From Phocoena phocoena (Eukaryota > Chordata > Mammalia > Artiodactyla > Phocoenidae), in assembly GCF_963924675.1 (NCBI RefSeq), contig NC_089222.1:136612281-136676280 (forward strand): 64,000 nucleotides of DNA, in the 5' to 3' direction. A program made the translations under genes and the position numbers. Of this stretch, positions 46,935-57,590 are shown piece after piece (the first letter of the stretch is position 1; every line of letters begins with the position of its first letter). The notes beneath the pieces were generated by a model that saw only the letters and a program-made list of their open reading frames with translations, was not told where the DNA came from and did no database searches.

Positions 46935-47229
46935 AGGCTAGTTAACAGAAGGGTAAAAGCATTTTGACTTGCAAATAGTCATCACAATCCCCAAACTGAC
47001 ATATGTAGTAAATTAGCCCAGAAGCACAAATTTAAATATGTTTTTGCTCAAAGCCAATCTTAAAGAATCCTATTGATTGGTTGTGTCACACGTTCCACAT
47101 TTCACTCTTCAGAGAAAAGCTGTCTAGACTCTTAACCTCAACTCTGACCCCTATGAAGATCATTGTTCACTGAACAGAAGATATCTTTAATAGTTTGCTT
47201 TCTTTCCCGTCTTAATGGTCACTCTGCAG
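46935..47229. other. Unassigned sequence upstream of the exon-like segment
   Basis: No repeat recognised. Ends in a pyrimidine-rich stretch and AG that could serve as a splice acceptor. Confidence 0.35.
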
Positions 47230-47347
47230 TGGTTTGCAGGAAACTTACCACAGAACCAACGTCAGAAGAGTCTCCAAGATGAACCAACACTTATTATAGA
47301 AGGACAGGAAGAAAACTGTCACCTGAATGAAATTTCAGTTCAATACA
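47230..47347 (+). other. Candidate internal coding exon (118 bp), unverified
   Basis: Open in one frame starting at TGG, about 39 codons and one base, without stops. The translated piece begins WFAGNLPQNQRQKS and includes PTLIIEGQEEN and CHLNEISVQY. On the left are a CTTAAT branch-point-like sequence, a pyrimidine-rich stretch and CTCTGCAG; on the right ACA|GTAAGT, a strong donor. The composition is not low-complexity and I see no repeat here. I do not recognise the protein. There are no neighbouring exons, so this may be a lone exon of a gene with long introns, or coincidence. Confidence 0.25.
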
Positions 47348-48877
47348 GTAAGTTTTTCTCAAAATGTTCAACATTTGTTATGCTTAAAAACACTTTCTCC
47401 GAAACCACTTCCAACCCACAAGTCATAATATTTTCATGATTAACCTTAGAGAGAGGAAAAAATATAACCAGAACTGTGTCACATTCCCACAACCAAACTT
47501 CTGGTCTTTTTCTCCATTGGGTGAGGAAGGGTGGATGGTGGGTGGTGCAAAGGATGGAGAGAGAAGGTCCTTTGTCTGGAGTTGTTAATTGCTGAGTGGT
47601 TTTACCAAAGAGCAATTTCTTTCACACACACTATGTCTCACCTTGAGCTCTTATCCACTGGGGACATAGTTGATCAATGATGTAATTCTCCAGTTATTTA
47701 AGGATAGTGATTCTTTTATTCTCACAAAGGGTTTGCCGAAATTTAAAAGAAGCCTGCAGTCATTTATTTTAATCTCTCAAGATTGTTTATTATTTCTACA
47801 AGTCAGGACAGCCCCATCTTTTGAAAGCATATTCCAAGGGAAACGTTGATAAAATGGTTGCATTGTTGGATGGGTGGGGCTTTTGCAAAATAGACTCATT
47901 GTTGATAGTCTTTTAAGGCCACACTTTATGTTTTATCTCGTGGTCTTTCTGAAATCCATGGATGGTCATTTGGTGTAAATAACAATAATATTAATTTACC
48001 CTTAGAAATTTTTCTACCTTTGAAAAGACAGTAAAGATCTATAATTCTAAACTTCAGTAATAGATTATTGAAAATGTTCATTTCCCATGCGACTTCCTTC
48101 CCATGCATTGCCATAAAGCATTTTGGCCTTTATACCAAGTATAAAATGAGGAGGAATAATATGGTTTCCTTGATATTATAAGTTTCTCCCTCCCAATATA
48201 ATTAGTCACTTTTCTGTGTATAATGGAAATTGCAAAATGATTTTTTCCCCCTTGGGTTATAAAAATATCCTGAGTTTGTCAACTTTTGGTTTTCATGCTC
48301 TTTGATCTACTTTAAATATGAAAGGTGCAGGACCCCCAAACTGGGTGGGTGGCCTCTACCCTGTAGTATGAGGAAAAAAACTGTGAATTTTCCACCTTAT
48401 TTTTTTGTACCCATGAGTTTCTTATTTAGAGGAAAAATTAATACACAGTGGGTAGCTTTACAGTTAACTCACCCAAATGTTACTTGTTTAAGAGGTATTT
48501 GGTGCTCAATATACCCCGTGTTTTTATTTTTTTTTTAATAAGGCTTGTTTAAGCTCTTTTCCTAGAAAAAAAGATATTGCCTTTTGCCAAGGGCACATTA
48601 TCTTAAATATCCAGCGTTTCAGTCTATTCTCTGCAACTTAAAATTTCCACATCTTAAATTGTTTCAGTTCTCCAAACTACAGAGTTGTAGGGTTAAGAAG
48701 CACCTTCCTTTCTTAGTGGCTGAGTCTTCTTCCTTTGGAAGTTTACAGGTCTCCCTCATTTGATGGAAAAACCTATCATTCAGCACTAATGGAAGAATGG
48801 CAAGGTCTTCAAAGTCTTCCTCTGTTTAGATAAGCACCTTCCAATTTCCAAATCTGCTCTAAGCCACTCTAATGTTT

Positions 48878-48950
48878 ACCATGTTTAAAACCATGTTTAA
48901 AACACGTAAAAACATGTAAAACATGTAAAAACCATGTTTAAAACATAAAA
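48878..48950. repeat. Short tandem repeat (CCATGTTTAAAA-type unit)
   Basis: The 12-base unit CCATGTTTAAAA and variants (ACATGTAAAA) recur about six times. Confidence 0.85.
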
Positions 48951-49305
48951 ATGCCTTATAAGGCAAATCGCCTGTGAGCCAACATTTAAAAAATGCTGTT
49001 ATGATGATAAAACATCAGTGGAAAAGGACTCAATGATTAAGAAGTCCTAAAGGGAGAGCAGCTCACCTGTTATTACAGATGTGAATAAATTACATGAGTT
49101 AATTTTCCCAAATAGACGATCAACCCTTGCATCTATAGGGGAGACCACTAATTAAAGCATGGCCCCAGAATCAGTATCCAGCCCATTTCTGAAGATGACT
49201 ATGAAGGTGGTTTTGGAAGGAAGTGTTTTTAAAAACCTGGCTGTGGTTCCTTAGGTTTAAATTATTTTGCTACATTTGCTGTGCCAAGAAGAGAATTTCA
49301 TCCTT

Positions 49306-49332
49306 TCCCACTGGAGCATAACTCCAGTGGGA
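49306..49332. repeat. Perfect 11-bp inverted repeat with 5-base loop
   Basis: TCCCACTGGAG, loop CATAA, CTCCAGTGGGA. A stem this clean is rare by chance in a given position. No function is implied by context. Confidence 0.9.
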
Positions 49333-50334
49333 TGTTTGGTCAAGAGAAAGTCAGTCATGTAAGATACTGTGAAACGATGCCTTCCATTCTTGTCCCTAAA
49401 TTCTACCCATTCCAAGTGTCTCTACACTTAGTACAGACTGACCAGCACTCAGGTGGACTTCCTGGTCCTTGGATGTTCTTCTGGGCCTCACACTAGGAAA
49501 GTCTGAAGCAGGTAAGGACTGGTGTGAAAATCTTCCTTGATCAACACTGGATGGCCCTGGGAGGTTACTTGAGAAAACATGGTTGCAGAGGTATATTAGG
49601 TCCCTTTGTATCCAGTACTTTTTAAAAAACGATTCTTCAAAAGTTCTTATGGGATGGTACAAACCTCAGATTGTTAATGTCTGCTCTTGGACTTCATGAA
49701 ATATTCTTGTCCCCTCTAGAAACATTCTCCACCACTGCAGAAAGCTGTTGAATACTTGTTAGGTTCATTGGTGACCTAACTTGGTGACTTTTAGGCAAAC
49801 CCCCAAAGATGAGAGAAGCTGAAGAAGAAAACTAGGAAATGTCACTTGTAGACCCAGTCAAAGCATTCAGTTCTTGTTTTCGAAGTTATCAACTCTTTAA
49901 GAGTTTAGAAATTCTATTTGGACATTAGAAATTCTATTTAGACATGCTTGCAATAGTGAGTATATGAATGATTTCCAAATAGCCCACTCTGTAGTTCATA
50001 CTTAGTGGGGTAATGCAGTTGTTGCTGCAGGCAATGTCAAGAAAAATTTGATTTCCCTATAACAAACTTCTGATTAAATACTCAGTAGATTGTGTTTATC
50101 AACCATGACCTTCAGCTGACCTGTTGTTCCAAACTAGTCAGGAAGCAAGAAAGATTGGTCTTCGGAGAAACAAGGTCTATTGTCTGTAACTCTGAACTAG
50201 AGGGTCAAGAGATCTGTCATGAATTTACTCATGATTTTTAGTCAGTTTCTTGTCTTATCTGTAAAAAAAAAAGGGAAAGAAAATAGAAAAACATATATCT
50301 TTTAAGGATCTGATAGAAAAGATGCTGGGTCTAG

Positions 50335-50855
50335 GAAAAATGTTATTACTGGGTAGACCCCTCAAGGACATTGTGCTTAGTGAAAAAAGTAAACCTCAAA
50401 AAGTTACATGCTCTTTGATTCCATTTATGTAACATTCTTGAAAGGAGAAAGTTATAGAGGTCGAGAATAGATTGGTGGTTGCCAGGGGACAAGGATGGTG
50501 GGTATACCTGTAAAAGCATAGCATAAAAGAGTTTCTTTGTGGTGATAAAACAGTTCTGTATCTTGGTTGTGTTGGTAGTTACATGAGTCTATACACTAGA
50601 TAATGTTGCATAGAGTTACACGCACACATACACACACACACACACGAATGAATGCTAAAAAGTGGTAAAAACTGATTAAGGTTTGCAGGCCTTTTAATAG
50701 TATTGTACCAACGTCAACTTCTGGGTCTTGATATTTTACTTTGGTTGTATGAGATGTCATCATTGGGGAGAGCTGGAGGAGGGTACACTTAGACTCCATG
50801 TATTATTTTTCTAACTTCCTGAGAATCTTATACTCATTTCAAAATAAAACATGTC
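50335..50855 (+). repeat. Old LINE-1 (L1M-like) 3' end
   Basis: 'GACATTGTGCTTAGTGAAAA', 'TTTGATTCCATTTATGTAAC', 'TTGGTGGTTGCCAGGGGACA', 'TGTATCTTGGTTGTGTTGGT' and 'CTCATTTCAAAATAAAACAT'. The (CA)n stretch at 50621-50645 has grown inside it. Confidence 0.85.
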
Positions 50856-51270
50856 TAAAAATGGCATTACATACCTGTCACAGAGTGCCTTCTTGACCAA
50901 TCCTATCTTCTCTGTGTGTATGATTACAATGAAAATAAAAGTAGAAATAATTATAACAAAAGAAAGTGGTGAAGGAATGGCAGTTGTTACATGGAGTGGG
51001 ATGCGTCACAGCAAAACCATCAGAGTTCTTCTTTTGTAACTTAACTTTGCATAAACGTGAATACAATGGCTCTTTGTTGAACAACACTTTGAACTTACAA
51101 GGCAAAGTTCTTAGGGACAGCCTTTTGAAATCTAAGCCTTTTGTAAGTTGAGATGCTGTGGACCATTTGTTCTATGGGCTGCTTCACAAAAACAAAGGCA
51201 TCTGTAGTAAAGTAGGTTTGGGAATACTGAGATTAAACATTTTTTTCCTGGATCTCTTTTCATAATAATT
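50856..51270. other. Unassigned sequence
   Basis: No feature recognised. Overlapping frames of 60-75 codons occur on both strands. Confidence 0.35.
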
Positions 51271-51390
51271 TAGAAAGCCATACTTCTGAAAAAATAGACT
51301 TCAGACTTCTACTTCCTGAAATAGTAGACTAGGTGATCCAGATGATTTGGACCAACTCTTTGCTGAAGACAAGGAGAAAGTTAGATAAAA

Positions 51391-51391
<1 letters not shown>

Positions 51392-51439
<48 letters not shown>

Positions 51440-51440
51440 A
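51392..51440. repeat. (AC)n dinucleotide microsatellite
   Basis: About 22 AC units with one ATAC interruption at the right end. Confidence 0.97.
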
Positions 51441-52529
51441 CCATCTAATTGAAGTAATTGAAGTCTTTGGAGAGTTGTCAGTGCAATGAAGAATTACAAG
51501 GTCAAGATCCAGGAGGAGACAGAAATACATAGAGGTGGTCCCATTTGGGGTCATTTTTACTCTAAAGGTGAATGGGATTCTGGAAACAGGAGCTAAGAAC
51601 TTGAAAATACGTACTGAGCTTTTGCCAACCTCACATGGTGAGTGGGAGAAAAACAGGAGTTCAAGGGGGGCAGGGCTTGGAAAACCTCTCATGCTTTGGG
51701 TTGAGACACATAAGTCCTATATCATAAGAGCGAGGGTGAGTGGGATATAGTGCAGCCCTGTGGGAATGGAAGCCTGTCTTAGGATCATCTCAGTCCTTGA
51801 AATTGATGCTGATCAATAGCATGCTGGTGCTTCTGGCCACAAACAAAAGTAAATCATTTCTCTAGGAAGTTACAGTCTTAAATAAATTATATAATTTGTG
51901 ACATACACCAGGTAGCTCATCAAAAATATCAAGACATAGGAGGGAATAACAGATAAAAACAGATCCCTAAGGGCTTCAGATTAGAGTTACCAACAATAGA
52001 ATTTAACATAACAAAGTGTAAATCAATCATCAAAGAGATACAAGAAAAGATGAAGAAGTTTGATGAATAAATGGGAACTGTCAGGATAATCAAAGGGAAA
52101 TTTTAGAATTGAAAAGTGTACTAACTAAAATTAGAAAGAGTAGAAGGAATTAAGCCTATTAAAGCATAAAAGAGAATCAGTGAATTGAAAGATAGATTAA
52201 AAGTAAATATCCAGAAAAGTCATATAAGAAATATGAAGAAAGGGTAAGAGACAAAAGGAATACAATAAGAAGATTTATCATACATGTAATAAGTTCCTTT
52301 CAGAAGAATAAAAGAAAGAGAATGGTGTGGACGTAGAGGCAGTGACTGACAAATTTCCAAACTAGAGGAGATTCAAGAAGCAGAATAAATTCAGAGAAAA
52401 TCACATCAGAGAAAATTGGCTGAAAAATCAAACACAATGAGAAATCTTAAAAGTGACCAGAGGAAGAAAGACATATTGATTTCAAAGGAAAAACAGTGGA
52501 TTGACAGCTGTCGTGTGAAAAAGAATATA

Positions 52530-52835
52530 AATTAAAATAATGAAATAAAATAATACATTTTAAAAGTAAAATAAAATAAATTTTGAAAATATAAAATAAA
52601 AATATAATAAGCAAAATAAAATAATAAAAAACATAAAATTTAAAATATAAAGTAAAATAAAATATAGAATAAAATAAATTAAAATAATAAAACTAAATTA
52701 TAAAATTTATAAATCAAATAAAAATTAAATAACAACATAAATACAATAAAATATAAAATAAAATAATAAAATAAATAATGAAATAACATGTAAAATAAAA
52801 TATAGAGTAAAATAAAATAAATAATAGAAGCCAAA
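52530..52835. repeat. (AAAAT)-like AT-only low-complexity block
   Basis: Roughly 300 bases almost entirely of A and T, built from AAATAAAAT/AATAATAAA-like units, inside the older L1-like element. Confidence 0.95.
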
Positions 52836-53351
52836 ATGTAACAGAAGAAAATTTTCAAAATGCTGAAAGTTAATTTCCAACCTAGACTTCTATATTAGGT
52901 GAAAAAACGTCTTCAAGAATAAAGCCAAAATAAAGACATTTTCAGAAAAGCAAACAACGGAGAGGATTTGTCACTGGTGAGCTTGCACTTACTAGAGCAA
53001 TATTACAGGGCAGGAAAATATAAAAGTCATTCTTCAGGAGGAAGGAAAATGATCCCAGATGGGGACCTGGGGATGCAGGAAGGATGAAGAACAAGAAAAG
53101 ACGTTTATGTCTGTAAATTGAAATGAGTGTTGACTGTACAAATCTGTAATAATAATATTTGAATAGAATATGAAATATGTATGCAATTAAATGACAACAA
53201 TAGCAAATGAGTTGAAAGGGCGGGGAAAGCAGTCCCTGCATTGTCTGAATGAGGTGAAAAGGATTCGATTTGTGAGTCAAGCAGGTCTGCAGGGATCTCT
53301 AGGTCAGCTGTGAAAAAGCAGTAACTCCCGACGCTCAGAGGGGAAAACCAG

Positions 53352-53842
53352 ATTTGTAATGAGGTGGATGGACCTAGAGTCTGTCATACAGAGTGAAGTA
53401 AGTCAGAAAGAGAAAGACAAAAACCATATGCTAACACATATATACGGAATTTAAGAAAAAATAAATGTCATGAAGAACCTAGGGGTAAGACAGGAATAAA
53501 GACACAGACCTACTAGAGAATGGACTTAAGGATATGGGGAAGGGGAAGGGTAAGCTGTGACAAAGTGAGAGAGTGGCATGGACATATATACACTACCAAA
53601 CGTAAGGTAGATAGCTAGTGGGAAGCAGCCGCATAGCACAGGGAGACCAGCTCCGTGCTTTGTGACCACTTAAAGGGGTGGGATAGGAAGGGTGGGAGGG
53701 AGATGGCAGGTGGGAGTGAGATGCAAGAGGGAGGAGATATGGGAATATATGTATAACTGATTCACTTTGTTATAAAGCAGAAACGAACACACCATTGTAA
53801 AGCAATTATATTCCAATAAAGATGTAAAAAAAAAAAAAAAAA
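53352..53842 (+). mobile_element. LINE-1 3' end with long poly(A), relatively young
   Basis: 'GATGGACCTAGAGTCTGTCA', 'CATGAAGAACCTAGGGGTAA', 'AGATAGCTAGTGGGAAGCAG', 'CCATTGTAAAGCAATTATAT' and 'TCCAATAAAGATGTAAAAAA'. It ends in about 18 A. 5'-truncated and includes only the last bases of ORF2. A possible TSD AAACCA.A lies at both ends but is not convincing. Confidence 0.9.
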
Positions 53843-54039
53843 AACCAAAGTGTAATCACTCTGTAAAACCAAAATAATGCGAGGACAGAGGAAAAGGAAT
53901 ATAGAAACAGGTAGAGCAAGTAGAAAGCAAATAATAGGGTGCAAATTTTGTCTCAAATATATTAGCATTTACAAGACCACAGTTATTGTAAACTGTGCTC
54001 TCAGTGACTGACAATAAAACTAATTTTGGAGTCATACCA

Positions 54040-54270
54040 CATGTCAAACCACTTAACATGCAGCAACTCATTTAATCCTCATGGCATCCATGTGTAGTAA
54101 GTATTATTACTTATTAAGTTAGTACTGCTGTTTATACCCACTTTTAAAATAAGGAAATTTAGGCACAGAGGGGTTGAATAACTGGCCCAAGATTGCCCAG
54201 CAGGAAGGGGGCAGAGCTGGGGATGGAAAGCATGCCTTTAACTCCAAGCCTGTGCTTTTGACGACCCAGT
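54040..54270 (-). repeat. MIR SINE
   Basis: Antisense MIR: 'CAACTCATTTAATCCTCATG', 'AAATAAGGAAATTTAGGCAC', 'TTGAATAACTGGCCCAAGAT' and 'GCAGAGCTGGGGATGGAAAG'. Confidence 0.9.
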
Positions 54271-54429
54271 TGTGCTGTATGACCTTGCTCCTCATGTGCT
54301 AGCATTGAGAAAGTTCTAGACTTGTTGGGCATGAAAGAAAATAAGTTGTTTGAGATGTCAAGAATTTCCCCTGAATTAGGTAGTGAAGCCACCAAAATAT
54401 TAAAACATAAAGTTTAAAAAAAACATAAT

Positions 54430-54638
54430 GGGGGACTTCCCTGGTGGCACAGTGGTTGGCCTGCCAATGCAGGGGACACGGGCTCGTGCCCCCGTCTGAG
54501 AAGATCCCACATGCCGTCGAGCACCTGGGCCCATGAGCCATGGCCACTGATCCTGCGTGTCCAGAGCCTGTGCTCAACAGTGGGAGAGGCCACAACAGTG
54601 AGAGGCCTGCGTACCGCAAAAAACCCACAAAAAACGTA
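54430..54638 (+). mobile_element. CHR-2 SINE
   Basis: 'GGGGACTTCCCTGGTGGCAC', 'GGGCTCGTGCCCCCGTCTGA', 'CCATGGCCACTGATCCTGCG' and 'GAGAGGCCACAACAGTGAGA', with an A-rich tail. An 11-base part of the head is missing after CAGTGGTTGG relative to its siblings. The 174-codon minus frame across it (54299-54823) is a SINE by-product. Likely TSD AAAAAAC(A/G)TA. Confidence 0.95.
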
Positions 54639-54639
54639 T

Positions 54640-55730
54640 TGAAAGTAGTTTGGTTGCCATTTATATTAAGAGCCTTAAGCAATTTCATTCTTTGATGCGT
54701 GATTTGCACTTCAAGGAAACCATCCCAATGACAAAGTAAGCACAGGAAAAAATGAATGGAAAGAGATGTGCATGGGAGCCTTACTTGTGAGAGAGAAAAG
54801 GTGAAACAGTGTGAATATGTCATTATTATGTTTAATTGATGAGTTAATAAGTGACTATTAAAAGAGTATTGATAAATAAAAACATATTTATATTAGGGTT
54901 AGGGTTATACGTATATATGCTTTTATTTATCAATTTTATTTTAGGTATAAATTTATTTTTATTATATACATAAAAATTGTATGCATATACACACTATTTA
55001 TATGTATACAATAAAAACCTATTATAGTAAATAAGGGGGAATGGGAACAAGATAGTGTATGCTAGAATCATCACAAGTGTATACATACAGCCCCTCTTTC
55101 CCATTCTTCTTGACAAAAATCCCCACGGGGTCGGGGGGAGACTATGCAAAAGCTAATAAAGCTAATATAGTCTTGAAGCAAATATGCTAAAATATTAGCA
55201 ATACGTATATTTGGGTTGTAGGAATAGATATATATTCGTTTTTCTTTTTGTATTTTCTGTTTCTCCTCGGTACACACATTAGAGTTAATATGTAAATTCA
55301 TTAACACAAGATAGCGTTGCTTGAAATGGTGAATCTTATCTGATGAGGGGGTCACTTGTGCTCTCCCTGAGTGCATTTAGAAAAGAATCCATTAACCAAC
55401 AAGGGCAGGGTTCTTGATGGGACGTAGCCTTGTGTGCATCCACGGAAAAATCAACAGTGAATACCAAGCGGTTTGGGCGTATTCATCTTGCCCCCTTTGC
55501 CCTTGGTGTGGAAGGAACGGAACGTAAGACCACCTGGCTTCTGGCTGACGATGCCCGACAGCCGCCAGAGCCAGCTGCTCTAAGGAAAGACAGTGCCTCT
55601 GCCTGTCTCACAGATGGCACGAGAGGAGAGGAAAGAGGACACTGGAGAAGAGCACATAAGAAAACAAGCTGTGTGAGGCCACTGCTCTCTTTGCAACTTT
55701 GACACTTTTGTAAGTTTGTCAATCTATCCA
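54640..55730. other. AT-rich unassigned sequence
   Basis: A TTAGGGTTAGGGTTA string at about 54893 is a chance telomere-like motif of under three units. No gene. Frames at 55071-55376 and 55430-55702 show no recognised domain. Confidence 0.35.
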
Positions 55731-55734
55731 TTGA

Positions 55735-55850
55735 TGATCATTAATTCAGTAAACAATATTGAGTGTCTGTTACATGGAAGTACTACACTAGGGACCCAGA
55801 GGGGCTAAAATAGTTTGTGGTAGGGATCTAGTTTTTGTCCCAAAGACCAA
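55735..55850 (-). repeat. L2-like tail
   Basis: 'TTAATTCAGTAAACAATATT', 'GAGTGTCTGTTACATGGAAG' and 'ACTACACTAGGGACCCAGAG' resemble the antisense L2 tail. Confidence 0.45.
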
Positions 55851-55877
55851 TCAATCATGGAAAAGGAGACTTCTCTC

Positions 55878-56088
55878 TCTTTTTTTTTTTTTTTGTGGTA
55901 CGCGGGCCTCTCACTGTTGTGGCCTCTCCCGTTGCGGAGCACAGGCTCCGGACGCGCAGGCTCAGCGGCCATGGCTCACGGGCCCAGCCGCTCCGCAGCG
56001 TGTGGGATCTTCCTGGACCGGGTCACGAACCCGTGTCCCCTGCATCGGCAGGCGGACTCTCAACCACTGCGCCACCAGGGAAGCCCCT
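55878..56088 (-). mobile_element. CHR-2 SINE, least diverged copy
   Basis: Antisense CHR-2: a T-rich start, 'GGTACGCGGGCCTCTCACTG', 'GTTGCGGAGCACAGGCTCCG', 'ACGAACCCGTGTCCCCTGCA' and 'CAACCACTGCGCCACCAGGG'. It keeps more CpG dinucleotides than the others here, consistent with a recent insertion. A (TC)n-type TSD surrounds it. The 138-codon frame at 55835-56251 is a by-product. Confidence 0.97.
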
Positions 56089-56160
56089 CTCTCTCTCTTT
56101 TTTAACCAAAGTCTACTTCCGTTTCCTTGTCTACAGAGCACGATATTTTTTCAGATGTTT

Positions 56161-56650
56161 GGTTATCCTGAGAATCAAAGAGCCCATTGGGTATTTACTA
56201 CGTCTCTTTAAAGGTAATTTCTCAAAGGGTAGTTCATCCAGGAAGGTGTAAAGGGATGGTTGTCTTTCTTTATCTCAGAGGTTCTTTTCTTGAGCTTTAT
56301 GGACCCTGAGGGATCCATAGTGAGGATCCTTATGAGACTGGTTACAGCAAAAATACATCTTTATTTTTTCTAGCCTCTAACTCAAACGTAGCATTTTCTT
56401 CAATCACAAATATAGAGAATAAATGGCAGTAGTATTAGAAGGACATATGAGTTTCTCATCAATAGAAATCACAGATATTTTTAAACCATGTTACAGTTGT
56501 TGCAAATGTATCACAGTATTGTATATGTTCATCACCACCTTGAAATCATAGTCGTTCAGCTTGGCGATAGGTCTTGTTCTTTAATGAGTTAGTGAAGAAG
56601 CATAACTGTTTCTACTTATAATTTTTTTTGAAAAACTCTTTTAATAACTA
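56161..56650 (+). repeat. Direct-repeat copy A flanking the ERV-L remnant
   Basis: About 480 bp starting 'GGTTATCCTGAGAATCAAAG', with 'CAGAGGTTCTTTTCTTGAGC' at 56276 (hAT-like end), 'CCTCTAACTCAAACGTAGCA' and 'CAATAGAAATCACAGATATT'. A second copy in the same orientation starts at 59441. The family is unnamed here; part looks like an ancient hAT-type repeat. Confidence 0.8.
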
Positions 56651-56664
56651 TTTTGAGATTATTT

Positions 56665-56815
56665 AGGATTCTCCAGAGAAACAGAATCAATAGTAAATAT
56701 GTATCTATATATTATAGAAAGATTTATTATAAAAGATTTGGTATAAGGAATTAGCTCATGCAATTATGGAGGTTGACAAGTCCTGAGATGTATAGTCAGC
56801 AAGCTGGAGGCCCAG
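56665..56815 (-). repeat. MLT2-like LTR fragment at the ERV-L 3' side
   Basis: 'GGATTCTCCAGAGAAACAGA', 'GGAATTAGCTCATGCAATTA' and 'AGCAAGCTGGAGGCCCAGGT' are the plus-strand image of the 3' end of an MLT2-type LTR. The rest of the LTR is missing: the sequence passes straight into ERV-L internal sequence, so the element is deleted here. Confidence 0.75.
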
Positions 56816-57590
56816 GTGAAGTCCGTTTTCCCTTTGGAGGTCAGAATCAGTCACCCCAGCCAGCACAGTAACCCCCTTCTTTCCCTGTTCATTCAGAAGC
56901 ACGAGGAACCCAAAGGGGCTGAGTGGCTGTGAGCCCAGCGGCTGTCTTAACTCCCAATTCAATGGAATCATTGTGGTGACTCCTGGTGGAAGCGCTGTGC
57001 CCTTTGGAACTGAGACCTTTGGGCCAACGGAGCTTAAGGTCATGGGAACAGGAAGCAGAAGTGTTGCTCGTGGGTCACTAAGGGTAATAGTGGGTGGAGC
57101 CACTCCCCTTTCCACCCTTGATTCCTGGACCTGGGAGTCTTGGCTCTGGGAGAAGCTGCACCATATAGTGAATGCTGATTCAGAGTATACACAGCCTTCT
57201 GGAGAACTATGCCTCAGCCTTACAAGGTATTGATACCTAGTTGGCACTATAACTGAGTCTTCACAAGGCCAGTCCACCATTCTATCAAGACAGTTGTTTT
57301 AGGATGGTGGGAAATACAGTTAGAATTCCAGTGACTTCCATGAGCATGGGCCCATTACTGTACTTCAATTGCTGTTGGGTGAGAGCCTGGGTCAGAAGCA
57401 ATGCTGTGTGGAATACCATGGCAGTGGACAAGGCATTCTATATGTCCATGGATGGTAGTTTTGGCAGAAGTATTATGTGTAGGGTAGGCAAGTCCATATT
57501 CAGTGTGTCTATCCAGTAAGAAGGAAATGCTAGCCCTCTGAAGGCAGGATCTAATGTCATCAATGTGCCACCAGGGGGCTGGTGATCATC
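56816..57590 (-). pseudogene. ERV-L dUTPase domain region (remnant)
   Basis: Read on the minus strand, a 174-codon frame (57280 down to 56756) holds dUTPase-type motifs: a PPG turn followed by TTMIPLNW, then GVTVLAGVTDSD near 56822-56875, the latter corresponding to the conserved D-containing dUTPase motif. ERV-L elements are known to carry dUTPase downstream of integrase, matching this order. The frame's end runs into the LTR. The upstream part of the frame is not recognisable. No evidence of expression; this is an old, incomplete copy. Confidence 0.75.

Larger units (their letters stand above)
47350..50335. other. Unassigned sequence
   Basis: 3 kb with no named repeat. Contains a short tandem repeat at 48878-48950 and a perfect inverted repeat at 49306-49332, listed separately. 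No gene called. Confidence 0.35.
51271..53330 (+). repeat. Old LINE-1 / HAL1-like element with simple-repeat expansions
   Basis: A-rich plus strand with L1 ORF1-like and downstream strings: 'AACAAAGTGTAAATCAATCA', 'AATTTTCAAAATGCTGAAAG', 'TCTATATTAGGTGAAAAAAC', 'AATAAAGACATTTTCAGAAA' and 'TTCTTCAGGAGGAAGGAAAA'. The run 'TGAAAGTTAATTTCCAACCT' is characteristic of this group. Frames are destroyed. It contains (AC)n at 51392-51440 and an AT-rich expansion at 52530-52835. Confidence 0.6.

Noticed and set aside
54299..54823. 174-codon minus-strand open frame as a gene
   Set aside because: It reads through the CHR-2 SINE at 54430-54638; similar frames appear in every CHR-2 copy (41347-41850, 45362-45736, 55835-56251).
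54893..54908. Interstitial telomeric repeat (TTAGGG)n
   Set aside because: Fewer than three units in AT-rich sequence; expected by chance.
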